NCBI GenBank assembly: GCA_001600175.1 | Contig: BCJC01000009.1 | Span: 496,001-560,000 of the forward strand | Reading direction: 5' to 3' | Source: Erythrobasidium yunnanense | Taxonomy: Eukaryota > Basidiomycota > Cystobasidiomycetes > Erythrobasidiales > Erythrobasidiaceae | Length of the DNA stretch: 64,000 bases | Shown: piece after piece, positions 1 to 14,102 of the stretch | How positions within the stretch are numbered: the first letter of the stretch is position 1 | How the letters are laid out: the number at the start of each line of letters is the position of its first letter | The notes under the pieces: generated by a model | Seen by the model: the letters and a program-made list of their open reading frames with translations, nothing else | Databases searched by the model: none | Told to the model about the DNA's origin: nothing | Position numbers and translations under genes: made by a program

Positions 1-140
1 ATGCAACTTCGTTCTGGAGGACGGATGACTTCTCAGATCTCGTGTACAAGGCTGCAACTAACAACAGTGCGATAAGGTACAATTGGCCGGCTCGTGTATT
101 TCGTGAAGTGCAGATATTGAAGTGTACTGCTTTTGCGATG

Positions 141-1910
141 CTAATGAGGCGTCGTCCTGTCCTGGTCCGTCTCATCCTTATCTTCCTCCTTCGAATTTTT
201 GCCTGCACCACCTCCGTGTTTCTTTTGCGCATGCTTCTTGATCTCCTCCACTGCTTTATCGTCAGCTATCTCTCTGTCCATACTCCAGTCCGTCGAGTAG
301 TCTTGCGCGATCTTCTTTATTGCTCGACGGAGCTCTGTACCCTCATCGACGAGGTCCTTCCACCGTTGCCGGTCAAAGCCTTTCACATCGTATAGCTGTT
401 CGCGCCGTTTCGAAGATGACATCTCGAAGACGCTCCGGTATGATATCTCTTTCTGATGGTCTGCAGTGCGGCTGTATGTCAATCTTGGTATCTGTCGTCA
501 GCAAAAGAGAGTGACCGCACAGAGGAACCATCTGTGGCCGAGTTCGTATTGATCAGCTTGGTATCATGCATTGAATATCTTGAATCACTGACAGGTAACC
601 AGCCATAATGCCAGTCAGACCTGGATACGGAACAGATCAGCCTTTACAGATTGTAAGTGGACTTAGCCTTCGTCTCGCCTGTAAGGTATGTGACCTGTCT
701 CCAATGTCAGCTCTGTTGATCTGAGAAGCTTTGGCGTGTACTTACGGGTTCCATAACATCCCATCCTGCGAAACACAACCCCTTCAGCTACTTCCCCGCA
801 CTCCGGGCGATTCGCATCTTACCATATAGATAGAAAGTCAAGTAGTATACTACTCCCCAATATGCAGCGAGGCCACCAAAACCTGCAACAGCTGCCCTCT
901 TTGCGCCTTGCAGCGCAAGTTCATCGCATTCCGTCTTCACATCTAACAGCGATTGCATTTCTTTTGTAACTGTTTGCAGTCGATTCCTCAGGAACTGCGT
1001 CCTTTCTTTGAATGTCGGCACGCGGACTGCTGTTACTTGCTTATCTTGCCCTTCTTCGTGTAGTACCACAATGAACTTCGAATCTTTCGCAGCTTCTTGG
1101 ATGAAGTCGCCCAGTTCGCTGGCCCTGGAACCAAAGATCTTGGATTATCTAGGTTGTGAACACAAACGGGTCTGACGTACTGCGACCATGTAGGCGTTGT
1201 CGGGCCCATATCTTTCGCCTCGCGTGTACTTTGGTCTGCTCCGTGAAAAGTGACATCTACTGGCTTGCCGCTCTTTGGCGATACTTCTGTAGATATCAAG
1301 GACTGTTTATGCATGTCGCTTAGCTCTTCAACCATCTTCCTGACAGGAAAGACATGGTCTGCTTACAGCTATTATGGATAGCGGCTGTCGCGGATGAAGG
1401 AGAAACATGACAGAGCTATCTTCCGCTGGAGAGAGTCGTTTTGCAGTACTAGCATTAGACAATCCAGGTAGCGGTAAAAGAAGCTTGAAGAGCCCAGATT
1501 GAGTCGCCATGATCGATCCTTCGCCTTTCGTTCTGCGCGCTGAATCGACGTGTTCATCTTCAGATATCCTTGTAGGTTCACCTCCAGCGTGCCGCCGTTG
1601 CAAGCCAGCAATCCTGTTGCAGTCCAGATATGCATGTCAGAAGGTCTTGGCTTTTCGAAGCAAGCTCGCCAACTCGCAGCGAACATACAGCGTATGCCTG
1701 GGTATCCGCAAAGCAGGAGAAGATAGTTGAGGTATCGGCCGTGTACGCGAAGCAGCCAGCAGCGAAGGAGGTAGAGAAATCATCGAAAGCCTCGAGCCGG
1801 CAGCTCTTCAGGACGCGGTCTCGTCCAGTAGCAATCCGGATGTAAGGGAAGTAGCGAGATACGTAGAGGTTCCGCGACGCAAGGCAAGGCACGCGATAGA
1901 GCTTTGACAC
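141..1910 (-). CDS. MCU: Mitochondrial calcium uniporter pore subunit (MCU)
   Basis: Forms the Ca2+ channel of the mitochondrial inner membrane. Read by splicing on the minus strand. The likely start at 1910 gives an Arg-rich N-terminus that could be a presequence. A first intron (GTGAAC to CGCAG) leads into SGLFKLLLPLPG, then FLLHPRQPLSIIA, TFHG and TWSQASELGDFIQEAAKDS, typical of the MCU matrix domain. A coiled-coil stretch follows (residues encoded about 1050-900), then the first membrane segment (AAYWGVVYYLTFYLYG). The selectivity signature GWDVMEP is on a 20-nt exon (746-765) and VTYLT on a 16-nt exon (679-694). A short exon near 593-620 gives GLTGIIMAGYL, and the last exon (from about 467) encodes the conserved REVSYR-like tail EISYRSV and RGFDxxRW-like KGFDRQRW. 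The intron 678-621 has a GC donor. The start codon and the junction after GYL are the least certain points. Confidence 0.88.
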
Positions 1911-2054
1911 GATATGACGTTATGAACTGAAGGACTGCCAAGTCGTTTTCGTATTTGTCATTTCCGTTAACTTGTACTTCTCTATCATCTCACGCTCATA
2001 TACGTCGAGCTCAAAGGACTGTCTTTAACGCTAAAAGAGCTTTGCTAGCAGTTC

Positions 2055-3681
2055 TTATAATCCCTCCGTAAGCTTCTCAGCTGGATACCCTTCATGTGCG
2101 ATCGCATACTGTCATTGAACACGTCAACCGTTTGTGGAAGGACAGCAGTCGTGCAGCACTCACCACCACTCGGAACAGAGGATAGGCATCGACTCTCCCG
2201 CGAGCCTCTAGGAATTTGTGTATCTCGAGGGATGTTAGATTACCCTGTAGCTTCTGACCGCCAAGCATCTCGTCTTCTAGTTCATGAAAACTCTGTGAAT
2301 GCGATTAAGCTTGACACAGGTTAAAATTGCGTTATCAGACCTACCTTTCCTGTCTTGACGAAAGCTTCCGCAACTTTGCGGTTCCTGCCGCCAAAACCTG
2401 GAGACCAAACGGTCAGAGAGAGGTAGAGGCTATCTAGGCAAGTCAACTCACATGACGTGATAACATCCGCGACTCCAGCAGATTCTTGTAAGAAAGTACC
2501 GTCTTTTACGTCAGGGAAGAATTCCTTGGCGAAGTTCTTCATGTCTAGTAGGCCTAAGCGGATGATGGCTGCTTTCGAGTTGTTGCCTAGTCCCAGTCCA
2601 TCCACGAAGCCTGCTGCGACAGCTACTATATTCTTGAGCGCACCGCACAGTGAGACGCCTTGCACGTCATCGATAAGCTGTACACGGAACTTTGGTGTGT
2701 CGAAAAGCTTCTGGAAGAGTTTGCCGTCTTGTTCTTCTCTGTATCCGATAGTTGTTTCGCAGAACTTCTCTTCTGCTACTTCGTTGGCAACGTTTGCCCC
2801 GGATAAAGCACAGCACGTCACGCCTAGCTTCTCTTGAATCACATCTGCGAAGATGCGGATCTCATGCTTGTTGACCTCGACGCCCTGATTCGTCACATCA
2901 GTCATGGAACCTGAAAGCTTGGCCAAGGCCTGACTTGCCTTCACTAGTGTGATGGCCTTGACGCCCGAGCTGGGTATGCTACCCTTCAGCTGATCACATA
3001 TTTGCTCAACGAACTGTAATAAGACAAGCATTAGCTACAAATCTGAGAAGCTGTAAAGCTTCGCACCTGATGGGGCGTAACAAAGATCAGAGCAGTAGCA
3101 CCCTTGACAGCTGACTTCACGTCTGGGTTCGCAACAACATTTGTAGGAAGTTGTATGCCAGGAAGGTATCTGCATTAATAGTTCGCTTGAGCGTGCCAAT
3201 CGGAATCTGAGGAACTCTAGCCTCACTTTGGATTCTCATGCTTCTCGTTAATCACGTCTGTGAGGTTGCGGCCTTCGTACTGACAAGCAGATAAAGCGTG
3301 TGAAGGGAGGGCACGTGAGGTAAGAGAAGTAGCCAGAGTAGATAGGTAGTATGCTTTGCACACCTGCTCTTGGAACACCCACATCTGTACTTCTTCTTCA
3401 AATACATCAGAGTGCCGCCGGACGTTGTTGCCTATATTTCGATTCTTTGAGCATGATGGATCTCGACAAGGTGCAGTCGTTGCGCGCACCGATGATCTTT
3501 GATATGCATGATCCCCAGTTGCTGCGACAGATTGACCAGATCTCAGGATATCTAAATTGCCATTGAAAAGCTCAACATACCCAGAACCTGATGACCGTTT
3601 CTTGTATCAGTAAGAAACGCTTGAGTGCAATATAGCCAGCTGTCCAGGCTCACCAACGATAGCAACTTTCGTCTTTCCCAT
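2055..3681 (-). CDS. GPD1: Glycerol-3-phosphate dehydrogenase (NAD+)
   Basis: Reduces dihydroxyacetone phosphate to glycerol 3-phosphate with NADH in the cytosol, feeding glycerol (osmolyte) and lipid synthesis. Exon 1 (3654-3681) encodes [11 protein letters not shown] 7-nt exon (3581-3587, GTTCTGG) and the next exon from 3521 complete the GSGNWGS nucleotide-binding loop. Later exons give [36 protein letters not shown] and the long block with [40 protein letters not shown] and ADVITSC, all family signatures. The C-terminal exon gives [12 protein letters not shown] and [15 protein letters not shown]. A last short exon encodes [13 protein letters not shown] before the TAA at 2055. Length and motif order match eukaryotic GPD. 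Whether it is a stress-induced isoform cannot be told from the sequence. Confidence 0.95.
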
Positions 3682-4207
3682 GATTGGCGCGGTCGAAAGA
3701 TGTGCAGTGGTCTGTGCGAGACGTCGAAGCATTCAAGGTGAAGCGAACGAGGCACATTCGGCCATCACGAAAAACAAAAGACACTCATGACGAAGGATAC
3801 TATTGATCCTGATCATATACTGATATTACACGCGGTGCTCTACTATAACAGTGGTGTTGAGCTGTCGGGCTCTTAATCCATAGTCTGGCGATATCGTAAC
3901 TGATACTCTAGACGCGATACAAGGGATGAAAGCAATGATGTGACTCTACTATTCACATCTCTTGTATTGACGCTATTGTCCGAGCCAGAGGTCTTCCATG
4001 TAAGTGATGCGACGGTTCCTAGCGGATTACATAGCGTTGAGACTCGAGTGTCGGTATGTAGCCCCTGATTGCTGAACTTCGCATGTTCCCCAGGGGCGAA
4101 AGATCTGGTCTCTCCCAGATGCAGAGTGGATTCGATGGGCAGATGTAGTTCCAGCATGAATAGCCAACGTCGGAAGAGCTCCAGCACGGATGTAGATGCC
4201 AGAAGGC
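3682..4207. other. Intergenic region upstream of GPD1
   Basis: About 526 bp between the GPD start (3681, minus) and the stop of the PLP enzyme gene (4208, minus). It should hold the GPD promoter. A 104-codon minus-strand open frame (3873-4187) has no recognisable motif and looks like chance. No repeat or RNA gene was recognised. Confidence 0.5.
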
Positions 4208-5471
4208 CTATCCAGCTATATTCTCGGCCACCTTTCGTCCGTCTTTACCCACAGTACCTTGCTGTCTTTCTTCTTTCGTACTCGGCGGTCCTTGACCGAA
4301 GATACCCAGTATAGCCTCGACAGTCGTGTTTCCTCCACTCAAGGTCACGCCAATATCCCACGTATCCTCCCCTTGCGTATCTTGGATCCACTTCCGGAAC
4401 TCCTGGTCGTACAGCAGAGCTGCTAGGCCCACGCATGCTGAAGGCTCAACGAACACTTTGAGCCTTTCCAGCAGAAGCTTCATGGCTTCTTTGATCTCTT
4501 CTTCAGAGACACTTCGGACGCCTTGAAGGAATTTGGGCTTTTTGTCGCTCCCTCCAGTAAGTATGCTCCATGGCTTCTCGCCAATATACGTTCGCAAGCC
4601 ATCGGCGATAGTCAGAGTCGATACGGAAGTGATTCGCGTGGGAGGTGTGGCTTCAAGACCTCGTTTGGCATCGTCTGCACCTTGGTATGATGGTTCGGCT
4701 CCGAAAACGTATGTTTCAGGCTTATCTGAGAAATAGATTGTCGTTCCAGATAGCAGTCCGCCACCACCGCAGGGTGTAATGACCATGTTCAAGCTCGCAT
4801 TCTTCGGGTTCGTATCTTGTCCTCCTCGCTCGGCTTGCAGCTCCTTGTACTGCTCATCCAGCTCGAAAGCGGACGTTCCTTGACCGAGCATGATATCCGG
4901 GTGATCGTATGGCGGAATGAGAATGGCATTATGCTCCTCCATGACTTTCGCAAGGACTGCCTCCCGTTCGGCACCAGTAGACCCGCTGAAGATGACGTGC
5001 TCCGTGTACGCTTTCGTGCCAGCTATCTTGGAAGAAGTGGATATTGTTGGCATGACTATATATGCTGGAACATCGAAAGCTGAAGCAGCCATAGCTAGTG
5101 CTTGAGCGTGATTGCCTGCGAGCGCCGAAAGTCAGACCAGCTTATAAAGGCCTGGATCCGCTGAATATACCTGAGGAATGGGTACACACGCCGCGCTTCT
5201 TTACTTCCTCCAAGCCTAGTTCATCGATAAGATGTAGGAGCGCATGGAAAGCACCTCTAGCCTTGAAGGCGCCTATTCGCTGCATATTTTCGCATTTAAA
5301 GTACAAGCGTACGCGAGGAGAAGGTCCATCAGGAATAGTTTGGGTAGAAACGATGCGATCCAGCGTCCGGGAAGTCAGGACGGGCGTCCTGTGAATATGG
5401 TCGCGTATCTTCGCATGTGCTTTGACGACAGAGGTCGGCGTAAGAGGCAGACATGTAGACAGATCAGCCAT
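4208..5471 (-). CDS. Serine racemase / threonine dehydratase-like PLP enzyme (Sry1-like)
   Basis: Fold-type II PLP enzyme of the serine racemase, threonine dehydratase and 3-hydroxyaspartate ammonia-lyase group. Two exons are joined by one intron that splits the SSG|NHAQA motif (donor near 5172, acceptor just before GCAATCACGC). The Schiff-base lysine lies in IGAFKARGAFHA, the equivalent of GSFKxRGA. SSGNHAQALAMAASAF contacts the substrate carboxylate and CGGGGLLSG binds the PLP phosphate. No C-terminal ACT regulatory domain follows, so it resembles Sry1 or serine racemase (about 330-400 residues) more than the branched-chain biosynthetic Ilv1. The family acts on L-serine, L-threonine or threo-3-hydroxyaspartate; which substrate is used here cannot be decided. 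It lies head to head with the DAHP synthase gene, 124 bp apart. Confidence 0.88.
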
Positions 5472-5595
5472 GTCAGATGAAGTCGATGAGGAGGTAAAGG
5501 GTGTCAGGGAAAAGTGTCAAGTTCGGTCAATGTCTCCACGAATAGCTCTGAAGTCAACCTTGCTTTTCTGACATTAACAAAGCTTTGAAACCAAC

Positions 5596-7118
<1,523 letters not shown>

Positions 7119-7336
7119 ACTGTCTCTATTCTATTCGCTGGCAATATCGTTTTTTCTGCTCATTATTCTTTCTTCTTCCCATGCAGTGATGCTATGGGTT
7201 CATCTCGTATCCCGTAGCGCAGCACAGAGCAACGTCCGCCTGAAGGTAGTCAATGTGACATCGTTCGGGTCAACGTTTCGAGCAACCCATTCTATGCCTG
7301 CAGCCGACAAAAGTACAGTGATATGCTTATATTCCT

Positions 7337-8981
7337 CTACGACTCCTTCGAAGCCTGGTCCGCATCCAGTATATCAGTCTGCTCCAGATCCGTCGGTCTG
7401 AAAGGCCAGCTCTTGAAGCCTTCCACAAGGTATCCCCATTCTGTATTTGTGAGATCTTTCGGCTTTTTCGTCGGATCTACATAGTGTCCGTTCTTCTCCA
7501 CATATTCTGCGATCTTCTCGCCTCCTGCTGCGAGATACCTATAACCACAGCGGGATCAGCCAAACGCTAATTATCGAGACGCACAAAAGACTCGGACATA
7601 CCTCAACGACTTGATCCACGGATACCCCGCCCGAATGAATAGGTTCTTCGCAAGATATTCCAAAATCTGCATATCATCATGTTCCTCTCCTCCTGCCCAG
7701 CCTTTACTATTCTCTTTCGAAGTCTTGCCCGCCTCGTACTTTGGCTTGAACGTCATAAGGCTATAATGATGATCTTTAGGGATGGTTTGCGGCCGCAGAA
7801 CTTGCATAGACGCATAGGGTCGTCGATAATTCTCGAAATGCTCGGATTGAGGCTCGAAATCCTTCTCAGGAAGAGAGGTATGCGTGTCTGCTAGGAACTC
7901 GAGTAAGACAGCGGATTTCTGCCGGATCTTTTCGCCGATCTTGGCTGTCAGGCGCTGTGAATTGTGGGAGTGAGTTGCGCGATAGCTTTACGGGAGATGA
8001 TCAGCTTACCTGCTTGAATGTCCGAGATATGATGAAGTGGGAAGAGAAGCGTCCATAGTCATATAACCATAGATTGCCCGTTATACAGTTCATTTGCTGG
8101 ATGAGCAGACGTTCGCCATTGATATTATTCGGGATCACGCCAGTGATGACTAGCTGAGGGTGTGCTGTAGTGATCCTATATGAGCTTGTCCGTACTAAGC
8201 CGAGATAGGGCTGACATACGATCTTTCCAAGGTGTCTTCTCAATATGATCGAGCAGGCCTCGCTCTTTCATCACGCCGTAGGTGTCCCACCAGAAAGGAT
8301 CTAGAGCTATATGGCTCAGACGCCCTGCGCTCGTTTCGACCAATTGCTGTCACTAGGTTCAGGATTTCGCGTTCAAGAATGCCTAAATGGCCAGAATGGT
8401 CCGGACCAACCTGGACATCAGGAATATATCTCTTCATATGCTCTACGGCAATGACGCGCTCTACGTTTGGATGGGCGAGCAGTGCTTTCGAAAGAGTGCC
8501 TTGACCTGCAGAAGCATACAACAAACGACATTACTATAGGCACAACGAGGAGAGGGAGAGAGGCGCATAGTGGGGAGAGGATGTCAGGCTAACCGGCATA
8601 AAGATCCAGGACAGTAACAGGTTTTGGCATTTTATCGAGGTCCATAGCTTTGACAATCTTGTCTGCCAGCTCTGGGCTCTTCAAGAAGATTCTTCCAGTC
8701 TTTCCAGTAAGATCGTAGAGCTCTGCTGATGTGCGTATCCGTGTGGCTTTTCTCAGCAGGTCTTTGGCCTTTGCTCCCCCATCGTTGACCTCTGGGATAT
8801 ATCGACGTCTCGAGGATGAAGTAGCTATACCGCGTCGCTGCTTCGCCTCACATATGCGACTGACGCTTGATGTTGACGCTGATGCTGATGCTACTTGCGA
8901 TGAAGGTGCTGCACATGCTATACTGGCGGGACAGGCTCGCCAGCAGCACCGCAGAGCAGCGCCTTTTGCGTAGGATACCAT
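7337..8981 (-). CDS. MTF1: Mitochondrial transcription factor / rRNA adenine dimethyltransferase-like protein
   Basis: Member of the KsgA/Dim1/mtTFB fold. The N-terminus (MVSYAKGAALRCCWRACPAS, then an Arg/Ser-rich stretch) looks like a mitochondrial presequence. The SAM-binding region is TGRIFLKSPELADKIVKA, then VTVLDLYAG|QGTLSKALLAH, interrupted by an intron, and NVERVIAVEHMKRYIPD. Later exons carry NLWLYDYGRFSSHFIISRTFKQ and a tail ending GYLVEGFKSWPFRPTDLEQT before TAG at 7337. The degenerate catalytic region and the presequence favour the mitochondrial transcription initiation factor (Mtf1-like) over a cytosolic Dim1 rRNA methylase. A mitochondrial rRNA methylase remains possible. It is convergent with DAHP synthase and divergent from the MAPK gene. 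Confidence 0.75.
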
Positions 8982-9183
8982 GTGCAGAGATAACTTCGAC
9001 GTAGGCTGTATCTATAGCTCGTTCGTAGATATGGTAGATGTATGTATAGATGTCCCCTTTTCCCGTTTCTTTCCCGCAAGTGGTCGACCGTAACCAAACA
9101 GGCGCTTTGACGTTTTCAAGAGAAAGAATTCAAGGGTTTTCCTCTCAATCCAACACTTTCCGTTCTGATCTAACACTATCGCG

Positions 9184-11266
<2,083 letters not shown>

Positions 11267-11359
11267 GTACTAGAAGCGGGTAGGGTTGCTTCGGTAGGGT
11301 TGCGAAGCAATCCAAGATATGGAGCAACACTTGACATGTTGTACCAAGAAAGTATAATC

Positions 11360-11925
11360 TATTCCCCCCTATTAGGAAGCTGATGGTAGAAGAACAAACG
11401 GACATCGCGGATTCATAACCTATTCCCTCTGGTCAGGCAGTTGATGATAGAAGAACAAACGGACATCGCGGATTCATAANNNNNNNNNNNNNNNNNNNNN
11501 NNNNNNNNNNNNNNNNNNNNNNNNNNNNNNNNNNNNNNNNNNNNNNNNNNNNNNNNNNNNNNNNNNNNNNNNNNNNNNNNNNNNNNNNNNNNNNNNNNNN
11601 NNNNNNNNNNNNNNNNNNNNNNNNNNNNNNNNNNNNNNNNNNNNNNNNNNNNNNNNNNNNNNNNNNNNNNNNNNNNNNNNNNNNNNNNNNNNNNNNNNNN
11701 NNNNNNNNNNNNNNNNNNNNNNNNNNNNNNNNNNNNNNNNNNNNNNNNNNNNNNNNNNNNNNNNNNNNNNNNNNNNNNNNNNNNNNNNNTGATGATAGAA
11801 GAACAAACGGACATCGCGGATTCATAACCTATTCCCTCTGATCAGGCATTTGATGATAGAAGAACAGACGGACATCGCGGATTCATAATCTATTCCCTCT
11901 GGTCAGGCAGTTGATGGTATAATGT
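11360..11925. repeat. Minisatellite, 61-bp tandem unit, interrupted by assembly gap
   Basis: Units begin with TATTCCC at 11360, 11421, 11830 and 11891, and each contains GATGATAGAAGAACAAACGG and ACATCGCGGATTCATAA. Spacing on each side of the gap is exactly 61 bp. The first unit (11360) and the last, partial one are the most diverged, as expected at array edges. The array lies between the convergent 3' ends of the MAPK and acyl-CoA ligase genes. I saw no coding content; frames across it exist only because of the N run. Confidence 0.93.
11480..11789. other. Assembly gap (310 N)
   Basis: A run of N placed inside the 61-bp tandem array. The flanking units are 409 bp apart in phase position (11421 to 11830), which is not a multiple of 61, so the stated gap length is not the true one. 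Confidence 0.98.
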
Positions 11926-11956
11926 CGTTACATGCTTATAATACACAATTGCCATT

Positions 11957-13881
11957 CTACAGCTTCGATGCTCTCTTCTTTGTAGGCGCACCTTCTTGCT
12001 TTGCTCTATCGCGCAGGATTCTTCTGAGAATTTTGCCCGAGGGACTCTTGGGCACAGCATCGACGAAAACTAGGCCCCCACGTAGTCTCTTATGGTTCGC
12101 GACCTTCCCTTGTACGAATGCTATAATCTCGTCAGACAGTTGGTCGCTCTGTTTGCCCTTCACCACCACATATCCGATAGGTAACTCTGTGCCCTGGCTA
12201 TCGTCATACCAGCCCACTACACCTGCGTCCAGAACTTGTGGATGGGACAATAAAACGGCCTCGAGCTCGGCCGGGGGAACTTGGAAACCCTTGTATTTGA
12301 TGAGCTCCTTAATACGATCCGTAATATAGTAATAGCCGTCTTCGTCCACCTTTGCGATGTCCCCAGTCCGTAGCCATCCATCTTCGACAAGAGTGTCCCT
12401 AGTAGCGTCGGGTCTGTTCAAGTAGCCTTTCATAATGATCGGTCCCTTCATCCAGAGTTCTCCCTCGTCTCCTATGTTGGGCATGTCCTTCATTGTGACT
12501 GGGTCCACTATCCGGCATTCCACATTGGGAAGGGACTTCCCACAGCTGCCTGCCCTGACAGCATCGTATGGACAGTAGTGTGATGTAGGGGAAGATTCTG
12601 TCATACCATATGCTTGTGTGACATAGCAGTTTAGGCGTTTAGCCAGCCGTTCCTGCATGTCCGGCCCGAGGGGTGCAGCTCCGCTCAGAAGGTATTTCAT
12701 GGATGACATGTCGTATTTGTCGACAATGGGATCTATCATAAATCATATAAGCCTGGTGTTGTAAGGCCATCGAGAAGACGCGGGAATTAGGCAACTCACC
12801 TGTAGCAAGCATCAGAGCCACAGGGGGTACCAAGAGCATGAGAGAAGCCTTGTATTTCTGAATGTACTTAAGACATGGTTCCAGTTCCCATCGTGGGACG
12901 ATAACCAGAGTTTGGCCCTCTAAGACCGGGAAATGGATTGATTTCTGCGAGAATGGTAAGCAGAGGACGGCAAGATATCTGAATGAGCACCCACAGTCCA
13001 TGCATAGATATGTGAGAAGGGCAGGAAGCCGAATCCTATGTCATCTTTGTTGCCCAGGAAGGGATACAGGCCGCTCAAAACACTTGTCATATTATAGACG
13101 GTAGTCATCACGCCTTTCGCAAGGCCTGTCGTGCCAGACGAGTAACAGAGAGCAGTAACGTCCTCCTTGGGATTGTCGTAGACGTGTGGCTCGAGGAGGT
13201 CGTCTCCCAAGAGATCGTCCAAGAATTTGTATCCATTGGCTTTCGACTCGCTCTTGCGGCAAGCCATAATGATACGCTCTTTCCGCTTCCTGTCATCCCA
13301 ATGTGATGCTGCTTCCAGTACCACTGGCAGAAGTTCTGGGGTACATAAGATTGTTTGAGCCCCAGAGTCCGTTAGCTGATGCTTCAGCTCGTCGGCCGTA
13401 TATGCAGCATTGGCAGGTGATACGATGAGTCCGGCGCATTCTCCAGCGAAGTATATCGTATGGTAATGGATGGAGTTGGGAGATATGGTCAGATAGACCT
13501 GGAAGAAAGTGTCAGTGGAAGACTGCCCGAAATGAGAAATCGCTCACATCGCCAGGCTTCATCCCAAGCTTATGGCGGAACCCATGTGCAAGCCTCTGAC
13601 TATTGGTCTTCAATTGCTTTCTTGTTACAACCTCGCCCGTTGGGGCATAGATGAGAGCCGCTTTCGAGTCCGGGACATCTGCTCGCAAAGCTCAGGAAAG
13701 GTTGTGGGAGGTACGGCGCATATACACACTGTTCTTGTTGCTCCAGACATATTCGAAGAGGCCTCTCTTGGGATGAAGAGGCGCGGGGTCCCACTGGGAT
13801 CAATCATGCATGGATGTCAGTCGGGGATGCCGTTGGACTAGCGAAGTCTTGACGAACATGCGACTTGAAGACACGGCCCAT
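11957..13881 (-). CDS. Peroxisomal acyl-CoA ligase (4-coumarate-CoA ligase-like, ANL superfamily)
   Basis: Activates a carboxylic acid as an acyl-adenylate and transfers it to CoA. Start MGRVFKSH at 13881; a first intron (GTTCGT to CCAG) leads to WDPAPLHPKRGLFEYVWSN, then AALIYAPTGEVVTRKQLKT. The adenylate P-loop CYSSGTTGLAKGVMTT is complete. GFLPFSHIYAW, YLLSGAAPLGPDMQERL, QAYGMTESSPTSHYCP, LWMKGPIIMKGYLNRPDATRDT, GWLRTGDIAKVDEDGYYYITDRIKELIKYKG and the C-terminal PKSPSGKILRRILRD (catalytic lysine) follow in order. The last three residues, SKL, are a type 1 peroxisomal targeting signal. Fungal members with this layout act on fatty, phenylacetic or cinnamic-type acids; the substrate cannot be named from sequence. 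Confidence 0.9.
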
Positions 13882-14102
13882 GACTGACAGACGACGAAGG
13901 TTAAAAAACGATGAAGAGACAACTCGGGCAGGGAACGAAGGAAAGAGACAAGAAAAGCAGCCCCCGGGTCAGGTGCTCCCGTTTGCCGAGTGCCGAGGCA
14001 GCAATGAATGAAGCCGGGGACCAGAATCATCGCAACGTGGATAGCTATGGATTGCATATTCATACAACAGCATGCAACGCAATCCAACTTCACAGCTCAA
14101 CC

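Noticed and set aside
3873-4187. 104-codon minus-strand frame upstream of GPD
   Set aside because: No motif and no neighbour logic; probably chance.
11413-11825. Minus-strand frames of 110-133 codons
   Set aside because: They exist only because the N run has no stop codons; the flanks are minisatellite.
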